A stretch of 63,695 nt of DNA, taken from Anaerolineae bacterium UTCFX2 (GTDB taxonomy: Bacteria > Chloroflexota > Anaerolineae > Anaerolineales > UBA4823). The DNA lies in assembly GCA_002050125.1 (NCBI GenBank), contig MWTA01000085.1, positions 1 through 63,695 of the forward strand, given 5' to 3'. This document shows, piece after piece, positions 8,634 to 17,011 of the stretch. Every line of letters begins with the position of its first letter. Within the stretch, counting starts at the first letter, position 1. Both the position numbers and the translations under genes were made by a program. The notes under the pieces were generated by a model that was not told the origin of the DNA, ran no database searches, and saw nothing but the letters and a program-made list of their open reading frames with translations.

Positions 8634-9734
8634 TTATTTTATCGGGTTGAACCACAGGTCGATCGGACGGGCGACACCCTGGGGCTTGAAGGGCATCTCA
8701 ACGGACTGACCCAGACCGGCAGACTGGTAACCCGCGTAGAGCGCCTCCTGCACAAAGCGCCCGTCCTCGCCGGTGACAATGCAGGTCTCTTTGCCGCGCA
8801 CACAGCGGGCAAAGTGCACCATTTCCTGGGGAAAGCCGTAATTGTAAAGCTCGTCGAACACCGGGTAGGTCCAGCCCTTGGTGGTGGGCGCTTTTTCGAC
8901 GGCATAACCATAGCCATTTTCGCTAAAGGTGGGGATGGCGTTGCCCATGAGCAGGTTAGCGTAGGCGACCCCTTCGCTCCCGTAGACTTCCATGCGGTCG
9001 TCCATTCCGCCGCGCTTCGCCCAACTGTCTTCGATCAACCCCATTGCCCCGTTCTCGAATTCGAGGATGCAGATGCTGTTGTCTTCGCCTCTGGTCAGAT
9101 TGCCGTGCACGTGGGTGCTCATGCGGGCGGTGACTCTCTTGAGCTTGGGCCGTCCTAAGAACCAGTAAGCGAAGGCGATACCGTGGCAGCCCATGTCCAT
9201 AAACACGCCGCCGCCGGACTGGTTCACATCCCAAAACCAGGCGCCGTGAGGACCAAAGTGCTTCTCGCTTTGCTTGACCAGGTACAGGTCTCCGAACGCG
9301 CCCTGGTCAGCCATCTCTTTCACCTTCACATACTTGGGCGCAAAGAACAGCTCCTCGGCGTACATCAACAGAACCCCCTGTTTTTGGCAGGTTTCGATCA
9401 TCAGGTCGGCTTCTTCGAGCGTCATGCAGAGCGGCTTTTCGCATACCACGTGCTTGCCGGCGTTGGCGATGTCAACCGTCATCTGGCAGTGCAAACGGTT
9501 GGGGGCGGTGATGGTGACCATCTCGATCTCGGGTTGTTTGAGCATTTCGCGGTAATCGGTGTACACGTTGGGGATGTTGTATTTCTTCGCCAGGTCGGCG
9601 GCGTGTCCCGGGGTGGGGGAGGCGACCGCCACAACTTCGGCTTCGTGCGGCAGGATTTGAAACGATTCAGCGTGAATGGTTGCTTCGAACTGCGAGCCGA
9701 TAATGCCTACTTTAACCTTACCCTTATTTGCCAT
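8634..9734 (-). CDS. Gfo/Idh/MocA family oxidoreductase, first gene of the sugar operon
   Basis: 366 residues from ATG 9734, which has GGAGGT five bases upstream. The in-frame ATG at 9797 would add 21 non-conserved residues and is rejected. The protein starts MANKGKVKVGIIGSQFEATIHAESF (Rossmann fold). It carries VVCEKPLCMTLEEADLM and the catalytic-domain segment MDMGCHGIAFAYWFLG, with Asp-like and His positions in the family place. It is likely an NAD(P)-dependent dehydrogenase of a sugar or cyclitol. It heads the six-gene minus-strand unit running to 3663 and lies about 150 nt downstream of a -10 candidate at 9885-9890. Confidence 0.87.
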   Translation of the reverse strand: MANKGKVKVGIIGSQFEATIHAESFQILPHEAEVVAVASPTPGHAADLAKKYNIPNVYTDYREMLKQPEIEMVTITAPNRLHCQMTVDIANAGKHVVCEKPLCMTLEEADLMIETCQKQGVLLMYAEELFFAPKYVKVKEMADQGAFGDLYLVKQSEKHFGPHGAWFWDVNQSGGGVFMDMGCHGIAFAYWFLGRPKLKRVTARMSTHVHGNLTRGEDNSICILEFENGAMGLIEDSWAKRGGMDDRMEVYGSEGVAYANLLMGNAIPTFSENGYGYAVEKAPTTKGWTYPVFDELYNYGFPQEMVHFARCVRGKETCIVTGEDGRFVQEALYAGYQSAGLGQSVEMPFKPQGVARPIDLWFNPIK

Positions 9735-9884
9735 TTTTACCTCCGGGGGTTGGGATGAAAAGATTTGTTTTCGATTTGTCGAAAATCGCGCATCCAAATC
9801 GCACGTTTAGCGCGCGTCCTATGAAAACCGGCGGGCTGTGCGAACCGGGATTGGGGGTTTTGGGTTCAACCGTTTGCGTTTTCT

Positions 9885-9890
9885 ATTATA
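9885..9890 (-). promoter_or_regulatory. Candidate -10 box of the minus-strand sugar operon
   Basis: TATAAT on the minus strand, without a recognisable -35. It would give a leader of about 145 nt before the dehydrogenase start at 9734. The interval 9735-9980 otherwise holds no gene that I can support. Confidence 0.35.
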
Positions 9891-9965
9891 AAAGATAACC
9901 GTGAAAAATTCGACCGTAAGATCAGCATAATCCAGGAGGGTCTCGGAAACGGGCAGAATAATTGT

Positions 9966-9974
9966 TGGTAAAAT
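9966..9974 (+). promoter_or_regulatory. Extended -10 promoter (TGGTAAAAT) of arfB
   Basis: TGG followed by TAAAAT (9969-9974), then GG. The start codon of arfB is at 9981, so the expected transcription start falls at or next to the ATG. This would give a leaderless or nearly leaderless mRNA. No -35 match is seen. Confidence 0.5.
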
Positions 9975-9980
9975 GGAGAC

Positions 9981-10421
9981 ATGGAGCCTGTGCCTGGAAT
10001 TGTGGTTACGAACGAGGTCGTTTTGCCCGAAAACGAGCTTAAATTCAGCTTTGTCCGCGCTTCGGGACCGGGCGGTCAGAACGTGAACAAAGTCGCGTCT
10101 GCGGTGCAGCTCCGCTTCGATATCCGCAATTCTCCTGCGCTTTCACTGGAGGTCAAAGACCGGCTGATCAAACTGGCAGGCAGCCGCGTCACTGAGGACG
10201 GCGTGATGATTATCGAAGCCCGGCGCTACCGCACGCAGGAACAGAACCGTTTCGACGCCACCCAGCGCCTGGTCGCCTGGATCAGGAAGGCGCTGGAGAA
10301 GCCCAAAACCCGCAAAGCTACCCGCCCGACCGTTACCGCCAAAGCCGCCCGGATGAGCGCTAAACGAAAGCGCGGCGAGGTCAAACACCTGCGCCAATAC
10401 ATCCCCGAGGACTGGGAATAA
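9981..10421 (+). CDS. arfB: Alternative ribosome-rescue factor B, peptidyl-tRNA hydrolase
   Basis: 146 residues, typical for ArfB (YaeJ). The release-factor-like catalytic motif GGQ lies in RASGPGGQNVNKVASAVQLRFD (about residues 29-50). The C-terminal part after residue 95 is a Lys/Arg-rich tail that in ArfB enters the empty mRNA channel of a stalled ribosome. The enzyme hydrolyses peptidyl-tRNA on non-stop ribosomes. It is too short to be RF1 or RF2 and lacks their codon-recognition domains. It stands alone, converging on the M14-like gene with a 9-nt gap. Confidence 0.92.
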   Translation: MEPVPGIVVTNEVVLPENELKFSFVRASGPGGQNVNKVASAVQLRFDIRNSPALSLEVKDRLIKLAGSRVTEDGVMIIEARRYRTQEQNRFDATQRLVAWIRKALEKPKTRKATRPTVTAKAARMSAKRKRGEVKHLRQYIPEDWE

Positions 10422-10430
10422 CCCTCGCTC

Positions 10431-12035
10431 CTACTGCGTCGCTGAAGAGGTTGGGGTCTCGGTCGACGGGATGGTCTTGGTTGCCGAGATCGTCTCGGTT
10501 GGCGGGACGGTCTCGGTTGCCGTGATCGTCCCGGTGACTGTGGGTACCGGGGTAGGCGTGGCGGGCAATGGCGTGGCGTTGACCGGGTCCCAGGCGAGCA
10601 GCAGGTTCAGGATAGTCAGATTTGTTTCAAAGTCCAGGTCCCGTGCGCCGGAGGGCGCCAGATCAATGGCTGCCAGGGCGCCGCGTGAAAGCGCCCAATC
10701 GACCAGCGCGCCGGTAGATTGACAGTCTTCTGTGCGCGGAGGGTAGTGGAAATTGCTGATCGCGTCGATTGCCTGAGCCAGCGCGATCGAACGACGATCT
10801 CCTCCATTCCCCGCGGGATACGCCCCCGCGCCCCCGCTGCGATAGTTGATCAGCGTCTCGATCTTGCGGGCGGAGATGAATTTAGCTGCCGCCTGGGTTT
10901 CCGGCTCGGAGAGCGGGGTCGAGCCCGCCGAAGCCGGATCGGTGGAGAGGCAGTCTTGCCCTTCCCATTCCGTCTGCCAGTTCAGGGGAAAGTTGCGGTT
11001 CAGATCCACGCCGTGGGCGTTGAAGCACCCCGCGGCAGCCGCCCCTAAGGCTGCGCCGTCGGGGTTAAGCCCGCGCAAAATGTAGAGCGTGATCCCCTCG
11101 GGTACGAGGCGCGGGTTGGCTTGCAGGTGAGCGATGAGTTGGTCTGCCAGGGCGGCGCTGTTGCCATCCGCCGCGCCGTGCATCCCGGCGATGATCATCC
11201 TTTCGCGGTCGCCCAGCCCGAAGCGGAAAACTTCGATCTGCCGCGCCTCAACCGACTGACCGATTACGATGCGCCATTGATCAAATGCGGGGGTGAAGGG
11301 AGTGATGGAAGGGGGCAAAGTCACGCTTGGCGGAGCGGCCCCGGTCGCTTGCAGCGCCCGGGTGGAGCTGGGCAAGGCGGCGGCGCCCGGCGTAAGCGTC
11401 CAGGTGGGCGGGAGCTGGTAGACCGGCAGCTCCGCTGGCGGGCTCCCTGGGGGCGGCGGTGGATTGGCGGCGGGCAGAGCCAGCAGATTGGATTGCAAAA
11501 GCACAAAGAGCAAAAGCGCAATCGAGGCGAACGCCAGCAGCCCCAGCAGGGTCAACAGCAGCCCGCCGAGCAAGCCAATCCCTTTTTTGGAATTAGCCTG
11601 CAGCTTTAACTGCGGCTTTGGCGGCGTCTTCTTCTTTTTCTGAGCTGGTTTATTTGCCGGCGTTTCGGGGGGCGGCGCAGCGCTCGCCGCGCCGGACGTT
11701 TCACTTTCACCCGCTGGTTGAGCAGGCTCATGTTCGTGGTTCAACGCCTCGTCGGGCGAGACGGGCGTGCTGCCGCTGGCAGCCGGCAGCCGTTCGAGCG
11801 CCTGGCGGATGTGTGGGTCATCGGGGCGCAGCGCCTGGGCTTGTTCCAGACAGTAGCGCTTTTTATCGGGTTCATCAAAACAGGCTGCCAGCCACAGCCA
11901 GGCTTGCGCTTCTTGCGGATCCGCTGAAAGCACCCCGGCGAGCAGGGCGCGCCCGCGCTTGCGATCGCTGGACTGGATAGCCCGGATCGCTTGTTCGAGC
12001 TGGTTATCTGGTTCGGGGCGGTCGTCGTTCGGCAT
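10431..12035 (-). CDS. Membrane-anchored M14 carboxypeptidase-like protein with TPR-like N terminus, zinc site apparently lost
   Basis: 534 residues. Residues 15-82 look like one or two TPR repeats. A Pro/Lys-rich linker leads to a transmembrane helix at about 155-182, and an extracytoplasmic domain from about 250 resembles M14 peptidases (LNPDG, HGVDLNRNFP at 341-350). M14 enzymes bind zinc with HxxE and a later His. Here the first site reads GMHGAADG (His 286, Ala where Glu is expected), and the second His position reads INYRSGG. Catalysis is therefore doubtful; it may bind peptide or cell wall. The C-terminal 60 residues are a Thr/Pro-rich tail of repeated TET/PTET units. It has its own promoter-like box overlapping the upstream stop codon. 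Confidence 0.7.
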   Translation of the reverse strand: MPNDDRPEPDNQLEQAIRAIQSSDRKRGRALLAGVLSADPQEAQAWLWLAACFDEPDKKRYCLEQAQALRPDDPHIRQALERLPAASGSTPVSPDEALNHEHEPAQPAGESETSGAASAAPPPETPANKPAQKKKKTPPKPQLKLQANSKKGIGLLGGLLLTLLGLLAFASIALLLFVLLQSNLLALPAANPPPPPGSPPAELPVYQLPPTWTLTPGAAALPSSTRALQATGAAPPSVTLPPSITPFTPAFDQWRIVIGQSVEARQIEVFRFGLGDRERMIIAGMHGAADGNSAALADQLIAHLQANPRLVPEGITLYILRGLNPDGAALGAAAAGCFNAHGVDLNRNFPLNWQTEWEGQDCLSTDPASAGSTPLSEPETQAAAKFISARKIETLINYRSGGAGAYPAGNGGDRRSIALAQAIDAISNFHYPPRTEDCQSTGALVDWALSRGALAAIDLAPSGARDLDFETNLTILNLLLAWDPVNATPLPATPTPVPTVTGTITATETVPPTETISATKTIPSTETPTSSATQ

Positions 12036-12101
12036 GAGAGCGCCTCCATAGACGCTGGATCAGACGCTGGATCGACGCAATCGGACGATGATCTGGTTGG
12101 G

Positions 12102-12110
12102 ATTATATCA
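12102..12110 (-). promoter_or_regulatory. Extended -10 promoter (TGATATAAT) of the M14-like gene
   Basis: On the minus strand the TGA stop codon of the upstream lutBC gene serves as the TGn of an extended -10 element with TATAAT directly after it. The predicted start of transcription is about 60 nt before the M14-like start codon. Confidence 0.45.
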
Positions 12111-14165
12111 GTTGCTGTCGATCAGGAACACGACCAACTTACCCGGCCCGTGCACCCCGATTGTCAGGGTCATTTCGATATCGGCGGTGCGCGACGGCCC
12201 GCTGACGATCACGACCGAAGAAGCGTTCCGGACTGCGGGCAGGGGGAGCGCTTCGGAAAGCCGTTCATAAAGGTGGGTGCGCGCAAGCACTGCCAGATGT
12301 ATCTCCGGCAATAAAGAGGCGGTCAGGGGGCAGCCCGGACCGGCAGGCAGCGCCAGAGACCCCGATTCGGCGATGCCCGCCAGCGCGCCGGTGAGACCAA
12401 CCTTGATCTCCGGATTGGCGGCGTGGGCGATCTCTATCCCAGCCGCCTGCAACGCGTCGAGCAGCCCGGCTGGCAGATAAGGCGCCTCCCAGGCTTGGAT
12501 TTGGCGAACCTGGACGGAAGCGAGGTAGTCCAGAACGCGCTGCGGCAGGTCGGCGGCGGTGCAGCCCACAACCGAGCCTCCCAGGTCTTCCAGTTCCTGC
12601 GAAAACCTGGCTGCCAGATCCTGACTGACAGGCGCGGCGGCTGGTCCGGTCATCACCAGCGGTGACGCCGAGATGGGCTGACCAGTGAGGGCTTTCTTTC
12701 GCAGCGGGTTGTCCCCTGGCTTGGGAGACAGCCGGCGGGCGGTTTTTGAAGCGCTGAAGGGCTGCGCCGCCAGGCGGGGCAAGTCGCGCCCGTAGCCCCA
12801 ACCCGTGAAAGCCGGCAAGCGCATCCAGCCGTTCCTGGCTGGCGCCATGCGGCTGAACAGCCCTCCCAGCCTTTGCGCCAGCGCAAAGCGGGTTGGCGAG
12901 CGGGCGGTCAGCGAGAAGAGGTGCAAACTCAAGCGCACCCCGATTGGAACCTGCGATTGGGGGCGCGGCTCAGGCGGCGTGGAGGGCGCGGCGCCCTGGC
13001 TGCGCACTTCGAGCAGCAGCCTGGGCAGGTCGATATCGACCGGGCAGGCGTCTTTGCAGGCGCCGCACAGGCTGGAGAGGCGCGCCAGGTGCCCAAAGCG
13101 CTCCACCCCGAACAGCCCGGGCGAGACAACCGAGCCAATCGGTCCCGGGTAGGGCGTTTGCTCCCCGTGGCGCCCGGCGTAGGCATGCCCGCCGATCTCA
13201 CGAAAGACCGGGCAAGCGTTCAGACACGCCCCGCAGCGGATGCACAGCAGCGCCTCGGCGAGCGGCGAATCCTTCATCCTGCCGCGGCCATTATCCAGCA
13301 GGATCAAGTGCCGCTCCGCCGGTCCTTCGTTTTCACCTGGACGAGGCAGCCCCTGGATCAGACTGGTGTAGACGCTGAGTTTCTGACCCGTGGCGGAGCG
13401 CGGGAGCAGGCTCAACGCCAGCGCGAGGTCGTCGAGCGTTGGCACGATTCGCTCGATCCCCATCAGGGCGATGTGGACCGGCGGCAAGGTGGTGCACATG
13501 CGCCCGTTGCCCTCGTTGGTCACCAGCACGATCGCGCCGGTCTCAGCCACGCCAAAATTCGCCCCTGAAACCCCAATGTCGGCTTCGAGAAAGGTCTGGC
13601 GCAGCACCTGCCGGGCTGCCCCGGTGAGGGCGGGGATGTCGGTGGTGTAGGGCAAGCCCAGTTTTTCTTCAAAGGTGCGGGCGACTTGCTGGCGGTTGAG
13701 GTGCACCGCCGGGGTGATGATGTGGGAGGGCGGCTCGCCGCGCAGTTGAACGATGTACTCTCCCAGATCGGTTTCCACCACCTGCAAACCAGCTTGCTCC
13801 AGGCGGCGGTTCAGGTGGATCTCTTCGCCGACCATCGTCTTAGACTTGGCAATCAAGCGGGCGTTGGAACGCCGGGCGATCTGCAGCACCATCTCAACCG
13901 CCTGGGTTTCGTCGTGGGCAAAATGGATCGTGAACCCGTTGGCTGCCGCCCGGGCGGCGAACTGATCCAGATAGCGATCCAGGTCTGCGATGACAGTCTG
14001 GCGCATGGCGTGCGCGCGCTGGCGCAGCGCCTGGCGGCTTTCTGGGAGCGATTCGAACGCGGCTGTAAATGCAGCCTGGCGGCGCTCGGCGTTGCCATCC
14101 AAAGCGCCTTGAAGTTGTGGGTCTGCCAGCGCCTTGCGGATGTTCTGCTGAAAGCTATCCGGCAT
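12108..14165 (-). CDS. LutB-LutC fusion: lactate-utilisation iron-sulfur protein with C-terminal LUD domain
   Basis: 685 residues from ATG 14165 (GGGAGG seven bases upstream). The frame is open further but only as overlap with lutA. Residues 60-290 are the LutB/LldF LUD domain (IGVSGANFGVAETGAIVLVTNEGNGR region). Two 4Fe-4S motifs follow, CIRCGACLNACP (Cys 308, 311, 314, 318) and CGACKDACP (Cys 367, 370, 374). Residues from about 500 to the end resemble LutC, including LTGALAGIAESGSL and HGPGKLVVFLID. LutABC oxidises L-lactate to pyruvate; normally LutB (about 470 residues) and LutC (about 220) are separate. It overlaps lutA by 11 nt, indicating coupled translation. Confidence 0.85.
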   Translation of the reverse strand: MPDSFQQNIRKALADPQLQGALDGNAERRQAAFTAAFESLPESRQALRQRAHAMRQTVIADLDRYLDQFAARAAANGFTIHFAHDETQAVEMVLQIARRSNARLIAKSKTMVGEEIHLNRRLEQAGLQVVETDLGEYIVQLRGEPPSHIITPAVHLNRQQVARTFEEKLGLPYTTDIPALTGAARQVLRQTFLEADIGVSGANFGVAETGAIVLVTNEGNGRMCTTLPPVHIALMGIERIVPTLDDLALALSLLPRSATGQKLSVYTSLIQGLPRPGENEGPAERHLILLDNGRGRMKDSPLAEALLCIRCGACLNACPVFREIGGHAYAGRHGEQTPYPGPIGSVVSPGLFGVERFGHLARLSSLCGACKDACPVDIDLPRLLLEVRSQGAAPSTPPEPRPQSQVPIGVRLSLHLFSLTARSPTRFALAQRLGGLFSRMAPARNGWMRLPAFTGWGYGRDLPRLAAQPFSASKTARRLSPKPGDNPLRKKALTGQPISASPLVMTGPAAAPVSQDLAARFSQELEDLGGSVVGCTAADLPQRVLDYLASVQVRQIQAWEAPYLPAGLLDALQAAGIEIAHAANPEIKVGLTGALAGIAESGSLALPAGPGCPLTASLLPEIHLAVLARTHLYERLSEALPLPAVRNASSVVIVSGPSRTADIEMTLTIGVHGPGKLVVFLIDSN

Positions 14166-14910
14166 GGCTGCCTCCCAGCGAGAGCGCCTCGGCGAGCAGG
14201 TCGGCGATGTGAACCACGCGCTCGGGGCGACCGAGGCGCAGCAGACCGCCCTGGATGTTAGTGATGCAGCCCGCATCGCACGCCACCACCAGCGGGGCGG
14301 AAGCTGCCTGGATGTTTTCGATCTTACGGGCGAGCATCGCCGTGGAAATCTCGGGCTGCTCGACCGAGAAAACGCCTCCAAAACCGCAGCAATCCGCCGC
14401 CCAGGGCAGTTCCACAAACTCGACCCCGCGCAGCGATTTTAGGAGCTGGCGCGGCTGGCGGTCTACGCCAAGCTCGCGCAGCAGATGACAGGATGGGTGA
14501 TAGGTGAGCCTGCCTGGGTAGCTTGCGTTCAAGTCCGTCACGCAAAGATAATCCACCACAAATTCGGTGAATTCGAAAGTGCGCTCCGCCAGACGGCGGG
14601 CGCGCTCCAGCCAGGGCGGCTCATGGGCAAAAAGCTCCAGGTAGCCGATGCGGATCATCGCCGCGCAGGAACCGGAGGGGATCACGATCGGTCCGCTGGT
14701 CTTTTCGAAAACTTCGATCGTGTGGCGGGCGATGGGCGCCGCCTGCGGGCGCAGACCCGCGTTGAACGCCGGCTGCCCGCAGCACGTCTGTCCAGGGGGC
14801 GCCTCGACCTGCACGCCGAGATGCTGTAGAACGCGCACAACGGACTCCGCGGTGGAGGGGTACAGGCTGTCGATCAGGCAGGTGATGAAGAGCTGGGCAG
14901 TTTCGGGCAT
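14155..14910 (-). CDS. lutA: LutA-type (Fe-S)-binding protein with two CCG domains
   Basis: 251 residues, the usual size of LutA/LldE. Two cysteine-rich CCG motifs are present: TCCGQPAFNAG near residue 43 and DCCGFGG near residue 155. Further paired cysteines occur in FITCLIDSLYP, GSCAAM and PSCHLLRELG. These domains bind Fe-S clusters in heterodisulfide-reductase-like and glycolate/lactate oxidases. With the downstream LutB-LutC fusion it should form a non-flavin L-lactate dehydrogenase complex feeding electrons to the respiratory chain. The ribosome-binding site upstream of ATG 14910 is weak. The 235-nt gap upstream (14911-15145) holds only the promoter of the next gene. Confidence 0.87.
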   Translation of the reverse strand: MPETAQLFITCLIDSLYPSTAESVVRVLQHLGVQVEAPPGQTCCGQPAFNAGLRPQAAPIARHTIEVFEKTSGPIVIPSGSCAAMIRIGYLELFAHEPPWLERARRLAERTFEFTEFVVDYLCVTDLNASYPGRLTYHPSCHLLRELGVDRQPRQLLKSLRGVEFVELPWAADCCGFGGVFSVEQPEISTAMLARKIENIQAASAPLVVACDAGCITNIQGGLLRLGRPERVVHIADLLAEALSLGGSHAG

Positions 14911-15100
14911 GGGGTCAACCGGTCAATAGCGTATTGGGCGATAACGGCGGCTGCGAATTTTCCTGCAATTGTATCTTGAGAGGGAATTATCAGCAAGCCG
15001 CGCCGCGTGAAAGGGGCGTTGTTGAGAACCGAAACCTGCCGGTCGATAAGGTCTGTTTTTGATTGTCAGCCGGTCGCGCGTTATGCGATCGGACTGGTCA

Positions 15101-15109
15101 TGGTAAAAT
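15101..15109 (+). promoter_or_regulatory. Extended -10 promoter (TGGTAAAAT) of the SLC13-type carrier gene
   Basis: TGG plus TAAAAT, no good -35. The predicted start of transcription is near 15116, which gives a leader of about 30 nt without a clear Shine-Dalgarno sequence before ATG 15146. Confidence 0.45.
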
Positions 15110-15145
15110 AACCTCTGATCCCTTCGTGAGCCATTCCAATCTGGC

Positions 15146-16921
15146 ATGACCCTCCCGATCTTACTGCTCCTCATCGTTCTTGCTGTCGCCCTGGTCCTTT
15201 TTTCATTCGAGTGGTTCTCTCCCGATGTCACCGCCATCGGCGTGTTGGTGGCGCTGGTGCTGCTGGGTTTGATCCCGGTCGAGCAGGCGTTTTCGGGGTT
15301 CGGCAGCGACACGGTGATTTTGCTGCTCGGCTTGTTGATTATGACCTCCGCGCTGATGCGCACGGGCGTGGTCGGCGTCGTGAGCCGCCACTTGCTGCGT
15401 TACACGCGCGATCGTCCGCAGCAGTTACTGCTGATGACTATGCTCTCGGTTGGGCTGTTGAGCAGCCTCATCAACAACACTGCGGCGGCGGCTTTCTTCT
15501 TGCCCGTCATCCTCGGCTTGAGCCAGCGCGCCAAAATCAACGCCTCGCGCCTGCTCATGCCGATGGCGTTCGCCGCGGTTCTGGCAAGCTCGGTCACTCT
15601 GATCAGCACTTCAACCAATGTGGTGGTCAGCGGGTTGATCGTACAGGCTGGTTTACAGCCGATTGGCATGCTCGAACTCACTCCGGTTGGCATACCGATA
15701 TTAATTTCGGGGCTGTTGTACATGTTGATTATCGGTCAGCGCCTGATCCCCGAACGCCCGGCGTCACAGGACCTGACGGACACATTTGGTTTGCGGCCTT
15801 ACCTGGCTGAATTGCGCATTCTGCCCGGCTCGCCCCTGGTGGACCAAACCCTCGCCCAAACCGGTTTGGGTCGGGATCTGAATCTGACCGTGATGTCGAT
15901 CATCCGCGACGGCAAGCGCCAGCTCGCCCCGGCGGGCAGCGCCAGGTTGAAGGCGGGCGACGCCCTGCTGGTGGAAGGGTTGTCCGCCGATATCCTTAAG
16001 ATCAAAGACCTCCCGGGCCTCGATATCCAGGCGGACGCCAAATTCTCCGACCTCGATCTGCAGGATCACAACCTGCGGCTGGCGGAGGTGGTGCTGCTGG
16101 CGACCTCGCGCTTTATTGGGCGCACCATCCGGGGTCTGCAACTGCGCGAAAAATTTCGGATCCAGGTGCTGGCGATCAGCCGTCGCACCGGCGTGGTGTA
16201 CAGCAAGATCGCCGATACCCGCCTCAGTCTGGGGGATGTGCTGCTGGTGCAGGGCAGTCAGGGGCAGATCGCGGCGCTCCAGGAAGACAACGCGTTCGAC
16301 GTGCTGGGCGTGGTCGAGTCGCAGCGCTTCAAACCTAAACAAGCCTGGACGGTGATTGCGATTTTTATAGGCGCGCTGCTGCTGGCGACGTTTAAAATCA
16401 CTCCGATGCCCATCGCGATGTTGTTGGGCGCGCTGCTGGTCTTCCTTACGCGCTGCATCTCGCCTGAAGAGGCTTATCGCCGCGTCGAATGGAAGGTGTT
16501 GATTCTGATCGGGTGTATGCTGGCGCTCGGCGTTGCCATGCAGACCACCGGCACCGCCGAGTTCCTGGCGCAGCTTTTGGTAGCCTGGGTCGGTCACTGG
16601 AATCCGTTGTGGCTGCTGACGGGCTTTTTTGTGCTGACGGTGCTGCTGACTCAGCCAATGTCCAACCAGGCTGCCGCGGCAGTCGTGATTCCTGTGGCGC
16701 TGCAGACCGCGCTGCAGTTGGGCCTCAACCCGCGCACCTTTGCAATGATGATCGCGATTGCCGCCAGCACCTCTTATCTTACCCCGCTCGAACCAGCCTG
16801 TTTGATGGTGTATGGTCCGGGGCGCTACCGTTTCACCGATTTTCTCAAAGTGGGCGGGCTGCTGACCCTGGTGGTGTTTTTCATCGCAATCAGCCTGGCG
16901 CCGCTGATTTGGCCCCTGTGA
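15146..16921 (+). CDS. SLC13/DASS-family anion permease with two RCK_C (TrkA-C) domains
   Basis: 591 residues. N-terminal hydrophobic helices run to about residue 215, then a cytoplasmic segment of about 200 residues with two RCK_C-like domains (GRDLNLTVMSIIRDGKR...GDALLVEG and FRIQVLAISRRTG...GDVLLVQG). A second set of membrane helices follows. SNT-like motifs of the family appear as SLINNTAAAAFFLP and QPMSNQAAAAVVIP, one in each half, marking the inverted repeat. This architecture is known for bacterial sodium-coupled dicarboxylate or sulfate carriers. The substrate is not defined by sequence. Proximity to the lactate genes would fit a carboxylate carrier, but they are divergent. Confidence 0.87.
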   Translation: MTLPILLLLIVLAVALVLFSFEWFSPDVTAIGVLVALVLLGLIPVEQAFSGFGSDTVILLLGLLIMTSALMRTGVVGVVSRHLLRYTRDRPQQLLLMTMLSVGLLSSLINNTAAAAFFLPVILGLSQRAKINASRLLMPMAFAAVLASSVTLISTSTNVVVSGLIVQAGLQPIGMLELTPVGIPILISGLLYMLIIGQRLIPERPASQDLTDTFGLRPYLAELRILPGSPLVDQTLAQTGLGRDLNLTVMSIIRDGKRQLAPAGSARLKAGDALLVEGLSADILKIKDLPGLDIQADAKFSDLDLQDHNLRLAEVVLLATSRFIGRTIRGLQLREKFRIQVLAISRRTGVVYSKIADTRLSLGDVLLVQGSQGQIAALQEDNAFDVLGVVESQRFKPKQAWTVIAIFIGALLLATFKITPMPIAMLLGALLVFLTRCISPEEAYRRVEWKVLILIGCMLALGVAMQTTGTAEFLAQLLVAWVGHWNPLWLLTGFFVLTVLLTQPMSNQAAAAVVIPVALQTALQLGLNPRTFAMMIAIAASTSYLTPLEPACLMVYGPGRYRFTDFLKVGGLLTLVVFFIAISLAPLIWPL

Positions 16922-17011
16922 ACGCCTCTTTCGAGAAACCCCCGGCTGGCAGGGGCGGCGACTCAGCCGGACGTATAAAACACGCAGACAAGAATACCCA
17001 TCAGGAAGTCA

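Noticed and set aside
14166-14417. N-terminal extension of the LutB-LutC frame
   Set aside because: It lies wholly within lutA on the same strand in another frame, has an Arg/Ser/Pro-rich composition typical of a shadow, and the true start at 14165 has a good ribosome site and family homology.
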